A program made the position numbers and the translations under genes. A DNA stretch of 64,000 nt from NCBI GenBank assembly GCA_015227615.1, contig JAALGZ010000057.1:124001-188000 (forward strand). The letters run 5' to 3'. Numbering within the stretch: the stretch's first letter is position 1; every line of letters starts with the position of its first letter. This DNA comes from Labyrinthula sp. Ha. Its lineage: Eukaryota > Sar > Bigyra > Labyrinthulida > Labyrinthulaceae. Shown one piece after another: positions 48,401 to 60,782 of the stretch. Under the pieces are notes generated by a model. It made no database searches. It was not told the origin of the DNA and saw nothing but the letters and a program-made list of their open reading frames with translations.

Positions 48401-50397
48401 GAAACTCAAGAGAATGAACTCAATTAATTGGAATGAATAGCCATTGCATCTTTAATCTTGCCACCTGTTTTTTGATCTATCTCTAGTGAAAAATCATGTA
48501 AGAAAACATGTTATATATATGTTTGGAAGTGCAGTGTATAAATCTTGATATCATAATCTGCTTCGTATATGGAGGTCTCTGGTTTTGATAGAATATTGAT
48601 TTCCCGTAAGCTTCAGTTCAGAACCTGTTTTTTAAAAGGATCCATAATATATCAGCATTTGTTAAATGATTACTGGTAAACTTTCCAAAAGATCTGGAGA
48701 GAGATTAATGTGGCATTTGAAAGTTTTTATGTCCTCCTCCATAACAAAATATTATTAGCGACGCTATGAATGTAGCTTTTATTTTGTATCCTACCAGCGA
48801 AACTCATGAATGACTATTTAGGTACAATAAGCATCAAAAATAATTTTAGTTAGCTGATCAAAATCTACATTTCTAGTTAAATAGATTTCTATCTTCGATT
48901 AATATTTCATAATATATCTAAATATAATGAGCAAGTTCTGCATATTTTAGCTGTATAGCCAACGTTGCTTTTATGTCAAAGTTTATAAACATATAATACC
49001 AGAATGGCTAAGTATTTATATTTCTAGTATAACCAAAGTGGACAATTTAACTTTGGGTTGATTACTTGGTTAATGAGTTTCTTGGAAAGAAAAGCAGTTG
49101 TATGGTAGATAAAAAATATAGAAATATGCAACAAATAGGGAAAGAAGTTATATTACGATTAAGTCCATATGTTAAATAAGAAATACATACCTCTAAACTT
49201 AAACAAGTATTTGTTCCACTTAGGAGATTTCAAACTTTATGCCTAAAATTTTTATAATACCAGTGAATCGTATGATAGCTGTATATGTATAGTTTAAAGA
49301 GCCCCAGTATCTTTTGAAACTAGATAGATGAAAGCGAGCAACAAGCCCTTGTTTATGATTATTACTTAAACAGGATATCATCTTAAGAGCAGAACTATAT
49401 TTGAAGAAAATGCTTATAGGTAAATTTGTCTACCAAGTTTTCATCAGTTTCTCATCCACTGGTAAGTTATTATAGCAATCCAATAAATTCTATATTGTAA
49501 GAAATACATGAATGTAATGAAACAACCTTTATTAAAATCTTCGTGATTGTATTTCTAAAATATACTGAGTACGCGAGAATCTAGATTATATGGATACCAC
49601 AAGAAATGGGAAACCCCAGACTAATGGTTGAGATTAGGCATTTGTTTCACTCAAAATATATCTTAATATCTATCACATGAAATAACAGCATCCTTAGAGA
49701 GAAGTTAAAATTCCTAAATAACAGTTGTCAACAACCTCAATATACTTTCTTCAAAACATAATCAACAAAAATTCTACCGCTGTCAACTCAGAGTACGTAG
49801 TCATTAAACCCGTATTATAATAGAACTTAATTTCAAAGCTAGTGTTATAGAACAGTCCTCAGAACTGAATTCATCCGCTAGAAAACTCGTGAAATAGCTC
49901 GGTCTAGCTTATTCTTTAATATATATGCCATTTTGAGCCCATTCGAAAACTGGAGCACTACTTCCAGGTCATCACAATATCGCCATCCTTTTCTTATTCC
50001 TCTCAATTTGACCTTGAGAGCAATTTGTATAATTCTCAACGTTTTGGTCATATTGCAGATAATAATCAAAAAGAACTTTCTTCTTTCAACCGATCAGGAT
50101 TCGATGGCACATCCAAAGAACAACTGATTACGTAAAAAATATAAAACAGGTATGAGTATAAAACTAAGAAAAATATAAAAGGTAAAGAACACATATCCAA
50201 TAGAGACTTTCTAATAGTTTTCACAATTTAGCATATAAGCTATGCACAAAAGGCCATTTAACTTCTAAGAGTAAGAAAATATGCAAGAAAAGACCTGATG
50301 TGGACTATGTTTTAAGAAAAAAAGATACTGTGACCACTTACTCTATCTATTCTATCAAGTTGTTTAATTTCAAAAATCAACAGACTCTGAATTCGAG
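39439..50397. other. 11-kb gene-poor stretch
   Basis: Very AT-rich. The longest frames are overlapping ones at 40507-40815 and 40757-41104 (102 and 115 codons, plus strand). The second reads as mixed hydrophilic sequence ending NLLQNRRGIIRV, but both are close to chance length and have no motif. TA microsatellites lie at about 41360-41379 and 42143-42162. No RNA gene, transposon end or coding homology is recognised. Confidence 0.45.
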
Positions 50398-51984
50398 CTA
50401 CATTCTATGCTCTAATAAAATATTATTATCTGGAGGCAATCCAACACATGCTCTCATAAAGTTAACTATTGCTTGTCTTTGTGGAAACAGTGCATTTACT
50501 ACTGGAGTTCCTGGAGGTGTTAAAGGTGCTTTCAAAAGAAAACTTAGAAAACTAAGTACGCAATTCAACTTTTTCACTTCTCCTTCTTTTCCATCTTCTT
50601 CTACAATACTGTATTCAATCCTTTGAAAAAACTCAGTTAGAATAACTAGATCTAATATCAAAGGTGCTGCAAGAAGTGAATCTTCACACGTATTATGCAT
50701 AACAATAGTATTTCTTCCTCCCATGAAGATCTCTGATGTATATTCATCCATAGCTCTTTTAGAATCACCAACAAATGGTACATATTTAATCACTACACAG
50801 TGATCTGGATGCTCATTCTCTTCATGGTTATACAATAAACCATTACTAGCTATCATATCATCAACTACATTAGACTTTGAGATCTCTTTTGATCGAAATT
50901 GTTTTGGAGCAGATAAATTTTTTCCATCATTATTTCCCAAGTGATTATAACTTACAATAGATCGAACTTTAATCCCTGCGCTTACTAAGAAATCTACAAG
51001 AACAGATTTCATTTTTGTTTGTCCGGATTTAAAGTCATCTCCAGCTATAAAAACTTGATGCTTTTGTGCTAGTTCAACAACTCCAGGTACAAATGTATTC
51101 TGAGGAGATCCATTAATATAAGCAGATCCAGTTAAAATAGAAGCAACTGCAAAAAGAGTTGATGGAGAAATTTCAACTTCATCTTCAACAGTTGATTCTC
51201 TTATAGTAGCAAGTAAATTATCAGCTGTATCATTTATTCCTTCTTGAAGTTCACAAAATCTTTCAGTATTTGCTGTCCAAAGAATAATTACTTTATCTAA
51301 ATTCTTTTCTTTCTTAAAACTTTCTATATCTGTAATTAATTGATCAAGTTGATCTTGTAGTTTATTTGATTTAATCACGTGATTTGCTCGAGATGACTGA
51401 TTAGCAGCTATAAATTCTGGATTATAAATCGACTTCAAAGGAACAAGATCTTTCATATATGGCTTAAGTTTCTCTTGTAGGTTTATATCAAGTACTTTTG
51501 ACTTCTCCATTGCTTGTGCTAGATTATCACTGCTTATATCCCATCCAGATATCTCCAAGTCATTTGGATTAAGAAGTGGAACAATTGAATAAAAAGGAAC
51601 ATAGATGGAATTATTTTCTTGATCTAAACCAAGAAAAATAGATGAAGATTGAGTTAAAGAACCAAAGTAATTTGGTTTTTGAATTCCATCTTTTGTCTTG
51701 TATGTTAAATTGAGTTTATTAGCTAAAACTCCAGCTGTTACAGTAGCTCCATTATTTCCTCCCCATCCAACAAACATCACACCTGTCTTTGGAACTTTAA
51801 GTTTTGTTTTTAAATTAAGATTCATGCTCTTTGGTGAAGCAACAACTGTCTTTTTATTATTTTCCTGCTGAACACTAACACTTGTTGAGTTATATGTATG
51901 TGAGGTTAGAATTGATTCATCTGTATATACAACATCTTTAGAAATTGTTTTTATTAGATCAGTCTTTTCAAAGATATAAGACAT
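50398..51984 (-). CDS. INO1: Inositol-3-phosphate synthase
   Basis: Converts glucose 6-phosphate to 1D-myo-inositol 3-phosphate in an NAD-dependent reaction, the entry step to inositol, phosphoinositides and GPI anchors; cytosolic. 528 aa, close to the eukaryotic family length (about 510-535), intronless and apparently complete. NAD-binding [10 protein letters not shown] is at 73-82. Family blocks follow: LWTANTERF (235-243), [11 protein letters not shown] (291-301), [10 protein letters not shown] (315-324), [14 protein letters not shown] (345-358), SKSNVVDDM (369-377) and [20 protein letters not shown] (400-419). These include the lysines and aspartates of the active site. The N-terminal 60 residues are variable, as usual. 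It is the only long intronless host gene in the window, with no near neighbours. Confidence 0.97.
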   Translation of the reverse strand: MSYIFEKTDLIKTISKDVVYTDESILTSHTYNSTSVSVQQENNKKTVVASPKSMNLNLKTKLKVPKTGVMFVGWGGNNGATVTAGVLANKLNLTYKTKDGIQKPNYFGSLTQSSSIFLGLDQENNSIYVPFYSIVPLLNPNDLEISGWDISSDNLAQAMEKSKVLDINLQEKLKPYMKDLVPLKSIYNPEFIAANQSSRANHVIKSNKLQDQLDQLITDIESFKKEKNLDKVIILWTANTERFCELQEGINDTADNLLATIRESTVEDEVEISPSTLFAVASILTGSAYINGSPQNTFVPGVVELAQKHQVFIAGDDFKSGQTKMKSVLVDFLVSAGIKVRSIVSYNHLGNNDGKNLSAPKQFRSKEISKSNVVDDMIASNGLLYNHEENEHPDHCVVIKYVPFVGDSKRAMDEYTSEIFMGGRNTIVMHNTCEDSLLAAPLILDLVILTEFFQRIEYSIVEEDGKEGEVKKLNCVLSFLSFLLKAPLTPPGTPVVNALFPQRQAIVNFMRACVGLPPDNNILLEHRM

Positions 51985-53965
51985 GAGTCAATTCAATTTT
52001 AACTTTGTTTGGTTTTGATGTTTTTTTTATTACGTTTAATATAAGAAAATGGCAATTATGGACATTTTTTTTTTGCGCAATCGAATAGTGACTTCAAATG
52101 AGCTGTGAATAAAAAACACAGTATTATATTACTGTATTGTTAAAAAATGAAAAGTTCTCTTATAGTTACATTTCTTATAATATTCAGTAAAGAATAAAAG
52201 TATTGTTTAAACTCTTGTAAGGTTTGTTGGTTATCCTTTGAATATTAGTTTTATAGGTCACAGATATTTAAATACTGGAAATATTGACCAGAAAATATTT
52301 TGTCTAATCAAAAGAAGTTTAATGAAGTGAACATGAAGTAATCTCATTTATGTGGAAGTATATTTAGAGTTAGATACTTTATTTTTGCATACTATACTTA
52401 TATTTTAGGGTTGAGTCTTTTTATCTGGACAGAGTCTTGACTAGTTTGAGTTTACTTGTGATATTCACTGTAACAACTTTAAGGTCACTAAGAGCTTGTC
52501 GACACTAGAGGAGTCCAGCAGAGAGCTGCAAGTACATTAGCACTGTTTTTGTCATACTTCAGTGCATGATATTGTTAGTTGCTTGGTTAATATTATTAAA
52601 ATTTAGATTTATTCCGCTAATTAAACTGCTTCTAGTGCAAAGTTATTTGTCATCTTCTTGAATTGGTCCACCTATATAAGAAAGCTGGTAAGAGAGATAA
52701 TTAAATTATGGCAGACCAGCCTGCCTATTCAAGAACAAAAGATCATGTTTCATTCAAATATGCGGTTACTAAGTTTGTTCTTGCACCTACAGCAACTAAA
52801 ATTCGCCTATATAATGTAAAACTTGACCAAAAATGATGATAAGTGAGTAATCTTAACTCCTCTAAGGATTTTATCATCTTATTATTTATGGATTATCTAT
52901 GCGGTTCTTGGGTTGTCTTCTTTTGCAAGTAATAGTAGCTCATATTCCTAGTAATATTAAAAGCCATGAACTCAGGGGCATAGAATTTTCTTTGGTGTCG
53001 ATATATATTGGGTTGTAGAAGTGCTATCATATGACACTGTATGTTAATTTGAATTGTTTATTTCGAGAACTTTTTCCGGCTACAACGATAATTTCTTGTT
53101 CAAATGGCTTATCCTGTGACATACAATAAGTTAAGAAGGAAATATTATTTGTCTGCAGCCACATGATACTGTAAAGAAGAGAGTTAAGTACCACATTTTG
53201 AGATAATAGATTTGCATAGGTTCTCAATACTATAATTAATCTTGCTTTTCCAATTCTCAAGGAAGGATTTATTAGCATGAAAAGGTCCTGAAATAGTAAA
53301 TAGACTTTTGCTGGAGCTAATACAGCTATCTTTGGTTCTGAAAACAAGTAAGAAAGTTGGGACAGGAACCAGAAGGCGATATCTGCTAACCTTTTTTCCA
53401 GCGAGTAATCTTACTACTTTTGTATATAATAGTACCATATTTTTCTAATGAAATTGGACTAATGACCCCACTAAAACACTACCAGACTCAGACTATATTT
53501 TTTTGTTCCTTCAAAAGTGAATATTCTAGAATTTCAGAAATGACACAAGGACATAACGAGTTGTCAACTTCTGAGTGGGGGCGGTCTCTTACACACTCTC
53601 GTGAAGAACCAGTGTATGCGACCCACCTTGGACAACGACTAAAACTAGTTTGGGTCAACGCATATGGTCTTAACTCCATAAAAACTACTTATTTATTCTC
53701 ACCTTCCTTAATTACGAAGATCTAAATGATCCAAGAACTGCACATGCATGGGTTTGAGAAAGTGAAGGAAAAGACCTCTGTTAGTACATCCGCAAGTACG
53801 TGGGTTTTCTCATGAACGTCTACTAAAGTTGAATTGGCGTCTACCTTCCTAACTGAAGAACTTGCCTCGCAAACTGTGGATGTTAAGGCTTGTAGCGACA
53901 GGATCCTGGAACTTCTGCTAATTTGATGACAAAAATATAATAATAATTTATTTTAACCACATTAT

Positions 53966-54290
53966 TCAAAATAAATAGAACAAAGTATGCAACAAAAGGT
54001 AAAACAAATCAAGTACAGCAATAGAATTCATGATTACAATACCAAGTGAAGTAGATATCCAGAAGCACAAGAATTCTAGAGAAACCGAAATCCACGCCAG
54101 AGAAGACATTAACTGAGCATCAATAGTGAAGTTATAGCAAAAAAGACATGCGCCCAAACCTCCTAAAGCCGGAAGCAAACGAACCATCTTTCTCCAGAAC
54201 GGATTAAAAAGCCAGAGAGCAGTGAAGTAAAAACAGTCACATCACAACAAATATCCTGAATCCTTATATAAATCCTCTAAATAGGCTTCA
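53966..54290 (-). pseudogene. Possible membrane-protein fragment
   Basis: On the minus strand an open stretch without start reads FYFTALWLFNPFWRKMVRLL, then a hydrophobic segment with GGLGACLFCYNF, a second segment with SSLAWISVSLEFLCFWI, and a stop near 53966. It looks like two or three membrane helices of a larger protein, but no continuation was found on either side. Treat as a relic or chance. Confidence 0.22.
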
Positions 54291-57112
54291 TATCATCCCT
54301 CCAGCCTAGTTCAAGTCATGCAAGATTTCCAGAAAAAGTAAATGAAGATCCTTGATCTAAATCGCGTGATTCTTGTCGAATTTTGAATTTTTGTTTGTGT
54401 TTTGGATTGAATTCTGTGCTATTAACAGAGACATACTAGAAGTGCAACAAACAACCAATGATGTTGCAGGATCCAGACATTGGAACCAATAGTATCTACA
54501 ATATAGAGTAAGTACGTAGTTAGGAGCTCTGACTACAATGATCGCATATGGTTAGGACAGTAGGCCTAGTTTAACTCTTTAAGTACCGTCATCAAAAGCG
54601 ATGTGGTCATTGCCATGGTATGAAGTTGAATTGTATTAATTAATTTTAAACATACAAATTATTGTATTATTCGCACCAAGTAAGAATGTTTATCTGATTT
54701 TCTACCTTCTCAATTCTATGAATTAAAAAAATTCCATATTTTGTACTATAATTTAGTGAACCGTGTTTTGCAGTCCCGATAGAATGCTACCATAATAAGC
54801 ATAGCTACAGTGCTTGCATTTAAGAAAGTGGTGTTTGCTATAAGTTTGCAGAGTTTCATCTCTTCACAAATCCTGCATGAAGTTATATAGCCGTGCACAA
54901 GGTATTGAGTTGAATTTGTTTTTCGGAGGGTAGTCTATTTTATGCCACTACCACGATTGGCTTTTTTATACTTGAGTAATTTTATCCCAAACATGTCCAC
55001 ACCAAGAATACAAGTCAACAAAAAATAACAGGATTTAACTATAGTCTGCCCAAGAAGTTATATTTGCACAAAGAAAATAAATAGTTTCCAAAGAGTAAAA
55101 TGGTATCTAAGACTAATGATACCGTCAGGAATAATATTCTTGGTAATCAAGAGCTAGTTCTTAACCATATTAGATTTTGTAGTGTATAGTTTCGTCGCTT
55201 CTCGGAGGAGGATACATCAGAAATATTTGATGTCAAGGAAGTGGTACTAACAAGATATTAGTTATTTTTTATATGCTTTAAAATTCCTCCTTCAGATCAA
55301 GATCTGTGTCCGGTATTAAGGTTAGGCAATGTGTTTTTCAGTTTAACTAATTCAAAATTATGCAGATGAAACCATTACATATAGAAGTGAAAAAAGATTT
55401 CAATCTGAGCTAGAGTAAAAAATAGGAAAATATGATTAGATACTTATTTCTACCACAAAAAATAAGTATAGTTGAAGCTACTTTAAATTATGGATTTAAT
55501 ACCGTTTGTTTTGGAATATCTGCTTAAATGCAAATAAGCCTCATCCAGAAAAAAGGAAGCAATACTAAAGACAATAAGATTATAATCCTAATTATACTTG
55601 TCTGCGCTGTCTAAGGGAAGGAGGTTTATTTGAGATACTTTTATATAAACCAGTGAAAAGGAAGTCAACTGAAGTAAAGTGGAAGGTGAGTGCACATCAT
55701 ATACAATGATTCCAACAATATCAGATGTAAAAAGAAAAATTTCTGACAAATATCTCTGTACTATGGATATTTCATTACCTATTAACCTGGTGCAAGCTTA
55801 TTTACCTCATCGTAAGTGGGAAATTGGGAGCAAATCCCAGTTTGAATCTTTAGAACTCACTTCATTCATTCGCAGAACTCTAATAGTCTAGTTAAAAGTA
55901 TAGAACTACAAATAATAAATAAAATAAAATTTTTCATGGTCTGTTCCTATTTTTTTCGACTAAAATACCAACCTGTCAATATTCCTTTATTAATAATATA
56001 TTGGCTTTTTCATTGTTTATTCGTAATAGTTTATTTTCTCTGTGTAATTTTGGTTTGTGTGCTCGAATTTATATTTTGTATATAAACGTTCCTTCTGTAT
56101 TTAGTGGTTTCTGTTTTCAGATCATTTTCCAAGTTTATGTATTAATATATCACTTTTTCTTTTCTAGCTGAATTTCAAAAATTCTAAGCACAATAATCTT
56201 TAGCAATGTTACTAGGCTTTGACTCGTGATTTCACAATCATCAGCCATCTTGAAGTTTTCACTAACTTTATTTCTGCAGTTTAAAAAATAAAAGCTTCAT
56301 AGCTGTAAGCGAATTATAGGTAGAAAACCTAATTATACTTAGTAAAGACTCGTGCCAGCGTCTAATCATTATTTTATTCTTCAAAAAAATCTGTGTAATT
56401 TCTTTTGTAGTTTCATCTCTCTTTCTTTTCTTCTATTGGCTTTAGGCGATATGTGCTACTATGATAAGAGATTATTTTCATAACACTTACCATGGCATAG
56501 TTGCAAATAAACGGTCTTCTATCACTTAAATCATACCTTGAACTATAAATTGTGCCGTTCGAATAAATCACATCCTCAGAAATATTATAAAGACTCTAGT
56601 GGTTCTAAGAAAGTTCAACTACAGCAAGATATCTTCTTCCACTGTGTTCACATATCTGATGTTGTTATTATTAAAGCCAATTCGATAATTAAAACTCGAA
56701 TTTTATAGAGTTCCTGTGTTTTTGAAGGTTAAATCTTTTGATATGTGTCAGATATACTTTCTTTTACCTTGAGTATCACCTTCAGTTTCAATAAATTAGT
56801 TTTATTTAAGCTTATTTACCCCCAGTTATCATCAAGATGTACAATATTCCTTCCATACATGTCTTTTGCTTTCTTATTGATGTTTCTAAGATGAGAGGTA
56901 TTAAAACTCATTATATAACCTCTCTGAATGTCTGAATAAGTTATTGGTTCTCAACAACTGTCTCATATATTCTTGTTTCATCATATATTGTTTTTTGCTT
57001 CATGAGTCATTGTTTTAATAATGTTTATTTTTTATTCCGAGAAGTTTATCCATTCAATCAGTACATGTCGTGCAAAAACAGATTACTCTGTTAAAGAATT
57101 TCGTACGAAAGG

Positions 57113-57151
<39 letters not shown>

Positions 57152-57178
57152 AATATATATACATATATATATATATAT
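57113..57178. repeat. CT/TA compound microsatellite
   Basis: A run of about 12 CT units passes directly into interrupted TA units. Simple sequence, with no evidence of function. Confidence 0.9.
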
Positions 57179-60100
57179 GGATCTGTATATAATATTGTAT
57201 TACCATATGCAGATAACCTTTTAACAGGGATTGGAATTGAGAATCGAGAAATGGGACATCCTTCGACATTTTCAAAGAATTAAGAAATAACCGAGGACAC
57301 TTTCAAGGCATTGGTGAGAATCGAAAAGAGATTCTTGAAAGGATATAAGCACCGAGAATTCTCTTATTTCTTGTTTTTAAATTTCCCCAAAAATAGAATT
57401 TTGAAAACCAAATAAAAAGTCTTGAGAAAAGTCTAGAAACAGCAAGAACAAAGAAAAATCTGCAGAGTTTGAAAAATGAAGGTGTGTTCTCTGGTTTTTC
57501 TTGAATTTTAGTTAGTGAGGCTTTGAATACACAGAAGAGTGTGAGATGAAATGTTTACAGCAGTGCTGAGTTTAGATTGAGCAAAAAATGTGACAACTTT
57601 TTATTGAATAGGTACAGAATAGCTTAATTAAGTTAAGCAGAGCTTTGGGATGTTTTATTCGTTGCCCGAGCAGAAATGGAGTTCTTTCATGATTGTTTCT
57701 CCATTGTGGTTAAAACTTTATTTAGAAAAAGTATATTGCTTAAAATATTTTTTATGCCTTAGCTCAGAAGGGGATCCTTCGGGAAATCTCCTTAAAAGTG
57801 AATATTACCAACGCTAATCCTAATTAAAACTTTTTTGATTGTAGACACCGCTTTCAATATCAATAGGAAATATGAATACATTGAGAGCAAAAAATAGTAG
57901 AGTATGTAACTAGCTTCGATTTTAAGTTAGAATATATTAGCAATATTTCTAAAAAGAAAATCTTATGCTTTTCAAACAATATTAGTAACCTGTGACTAAG
58001 CAAAGTTTAACCTATTGATCCTTCAGAAACAAAAATCGCACTTTTTAGCCAGAGATACAACAATAACCGACCCAATACAAGTTCTTTGACTAAGGATGTA
58101 TACCTTCGCTCATTAAGACGAGTCGTATCTGTACCTACTTAAATATGTTTTTGAACATTTTGTCAGATTAAAACTAAAAAAAAACATGTATTCTTATAGT
58201 GGAATTTGTAATAACATGACAGAGATTTGCATAATTAAGGCTAAAAATATCGTCAAGCTTCATCTTTTTTTCTTTTCTAAGTTACTGGAAGTTGGTGTTA
58301 GAAAATATAAGATAATACTAGAGTCCAAATTTGTAGTATGTGACAAATTGAAAGCCTCTTATTGGTTGTATTAAAGTTGAGTTTGAAACCAAGTTAAATT
58401 TAGCCTAACAGCTCTTGCTGAAACTAATAGGGAAGTGTTAGGAGTTTCTTCGAGCAAGGCCTGGAAAAACCCTTAGCTACTCATACCTCTGGGAGAAACA
58501 AGTTTCTCAGGATGTTTTGTTACTTGGTCTCATGCATTCAGGAATATTTGAAATTTAAGGGTACCCTTTTTCAGAGTTTTAGAGATCTAGGAATTATGAT
58601 ACATTGTTAGGAAGTCTATGCAGAATACTTTAATTCTCGAACAAAGGTGTTTCAAGACCTATATTCACCCGTTTTTTCGACTGGTGAGATTTGTTGAAGC
58701 TCTAGACAAGAATTTCTTGAGGTATTACACGGATTGAAGTTTAGAAAAACAGCATTTTAGCCCAATATTGACTTTTCTTTAAAAAAATATTAAAAATATC
58801 CTAAAAGGCAGAATCAAAGTTTACAAATCGTATTTTTTAGTTATTTGGTGCTCCTTAGTACAAAATCTTACAGGATTATAGTAAAACTGAGTGAAATCGT
58901 ATTTTCAGATGTGCAGATTTTCAACATTTGACTTTTCTGAGTGAAGTTTAGCGCATTTACAGCTAACTAGAGAAAAATTATCTAGAGAAATAATTTTAAA
59001 AGTTAGGCATGGTTAATACTTAGGGTCTGAGAAGAATCAGATCATCTATAGAGTCATGGTTCATGATGTTACGTTTGAATGTATGGTTTTTTAAAGATCT
59101 GTAAACTTAGTGAAAAGGACCCTTAAAATTAGTTTTTCTAGGGTTTAATGTACTCATTCTTATCAAATACCTTAAAAAAACACATGATTTCAAACTTTTT
59201 TTAATGTGAAACACACTTTCAGGGTGATAATATTGTGTTTGAGGAGGATTTCGTGACGAAAACTAACAAATACTGTATACGTTATTCTCTGTAATCGTGC
59301 TTTTTTTATGCTTTATATTGTTTTAATCCTCTAAATTTTTACGTTAGCAAGTACTAGGTTTAGTTTGCAATATGTTTTGAGCTTTGTAGAAGAGTTGAAA
59401 AGGTATTATTGATTATATGGCCATTATACTGCATTTTTGAAAAAATCGTTGATAAAGTTTTGAACGCCCCGTAATAAAAAAAATAATAAAGCACTATTGC
59501 TTACTACTAGGTAAAACCTGAATATAAGAGCAAATTTTGACAGTTTATAGAGGCGGTGTAATCTATTGCTTCATTGTTTTCTGGTCAACGTACAATGGAT
59601 GAACTATATTTTGGTGGTATTCAGTGGTCTACATGAGTTATTTTTTTTTGAATCCTGTATTATATTCTATAGATAGAGAGATATTTGAAATAGCCGTCTG
59701 AAACTATTGCCCATTTTTTATAATTCCAAAAATTTGCTAAAAACTGAACTCTGCAATTATTTAGTACTTCACCCAAAATAAAGGTTGAACTGAAAAGAAC
59801 AGAATAGAAAAGTATCTTCCAGTATTCAAACAGAGAAAATTTAAGGTCCGAGAGCTATGAATAATTTTAAAAATATGTGAAATTTATTTCAACAGTATTT
59901 ACATAAAAATTGAGCGAGATAAAAAAGAAAGGTTAATATCATTTGAAAATAGTAAATTTTTGAGAAATACAGAGCTACGAACTATAGACATAGTATAGTT
60001 TAGTAAAAGTAAATACCAAATTTGAAAAATGTAGCGCTTGATTTCTTAAGATATGGGAGTTAATTAGTTAGTTTAAAAGATTAAGTTACTTTTGATAGAA

Positions 60101-60782
60101 ATCAACTTTGATGAGCCCAATGTTGATATTCAATTTTTTTTGCCGGAATATTTGAGCCTTAAAACTAGTATGGGTCAGGTTAAACTTGCAAAAACATATC
60201 ATCTGTTACTAACTACTATCAAATTAAATCATTTATCGATTTGTGTACTTTAAGTTTGATGAAAATGAGTTTAAGGCGAGATGCAATCATTATTATATGA
60301 TGATGACTTTAGATATTGAGGTATCCGAGTTTAATTCAAAGGAAAAGGTCCAGGAAAGACACTATAGCCAATAAATGACACTAAAAAAAAGACAAAAAAA
60401 ACGCCCACGGAGAGAAGAATAATGAGTGAGATGGTGCACAAAAATAAAGTCGGTCCAAGAATGAGTCATAAATCGAGAAAGCCCCGAGAAGAGAAACCAA
60501 GAAGATAATTCAAGACGAGATTGAGAATGAGATATTGAGATTCAAGAACATTTCTCAATTTCTATCCCTGTTTTTGAAATTAATCTTGTTGGAAAAAACA
60601 GATAAAAGAAAATCTTCATTGATCTCACAGCTTTTGTATTACAAAATTATCATATATAAATATCCTAGATATTATAAGTTTTGTTACTTATTTTCTTCTT
60701 TTCAAATTATTTGCTTTCAATTTCTCCACAATATCTTTTCACTCAATATTCGATTCAATCAGGAGAAAAATAAATTTTTAAA

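Larger units (their letters stand above)
51985..60782. other. 8.8-kb gene-poor stretch
   Basis: No convincing gene. A possible membrane-protein relic at 53966-54290 is listed separately. A 70-codon frame at 55679-55891 starts with GTG and has no motif. Around 57210-57360 and 60370-60550 the plus strand is strongly purine-rich (GAGAATCGAGAAATGGGA type). A CT/TA microsatellite is at 57113-57178. Confidence 0.45.

Noticed and set aside
53401-54500. Patch with more even composition considered as another LTR element.
   Set aside because: No repeated ends, target duplication or pol motifs could be found; only a short possible membrane-protein fragment is listed.
57113-57178. CT/TA repeat as a telomere or CRISPR-like array.
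   Set aside because: Simple dinucleotide microsatellite; no spacers and no telomeric unit.
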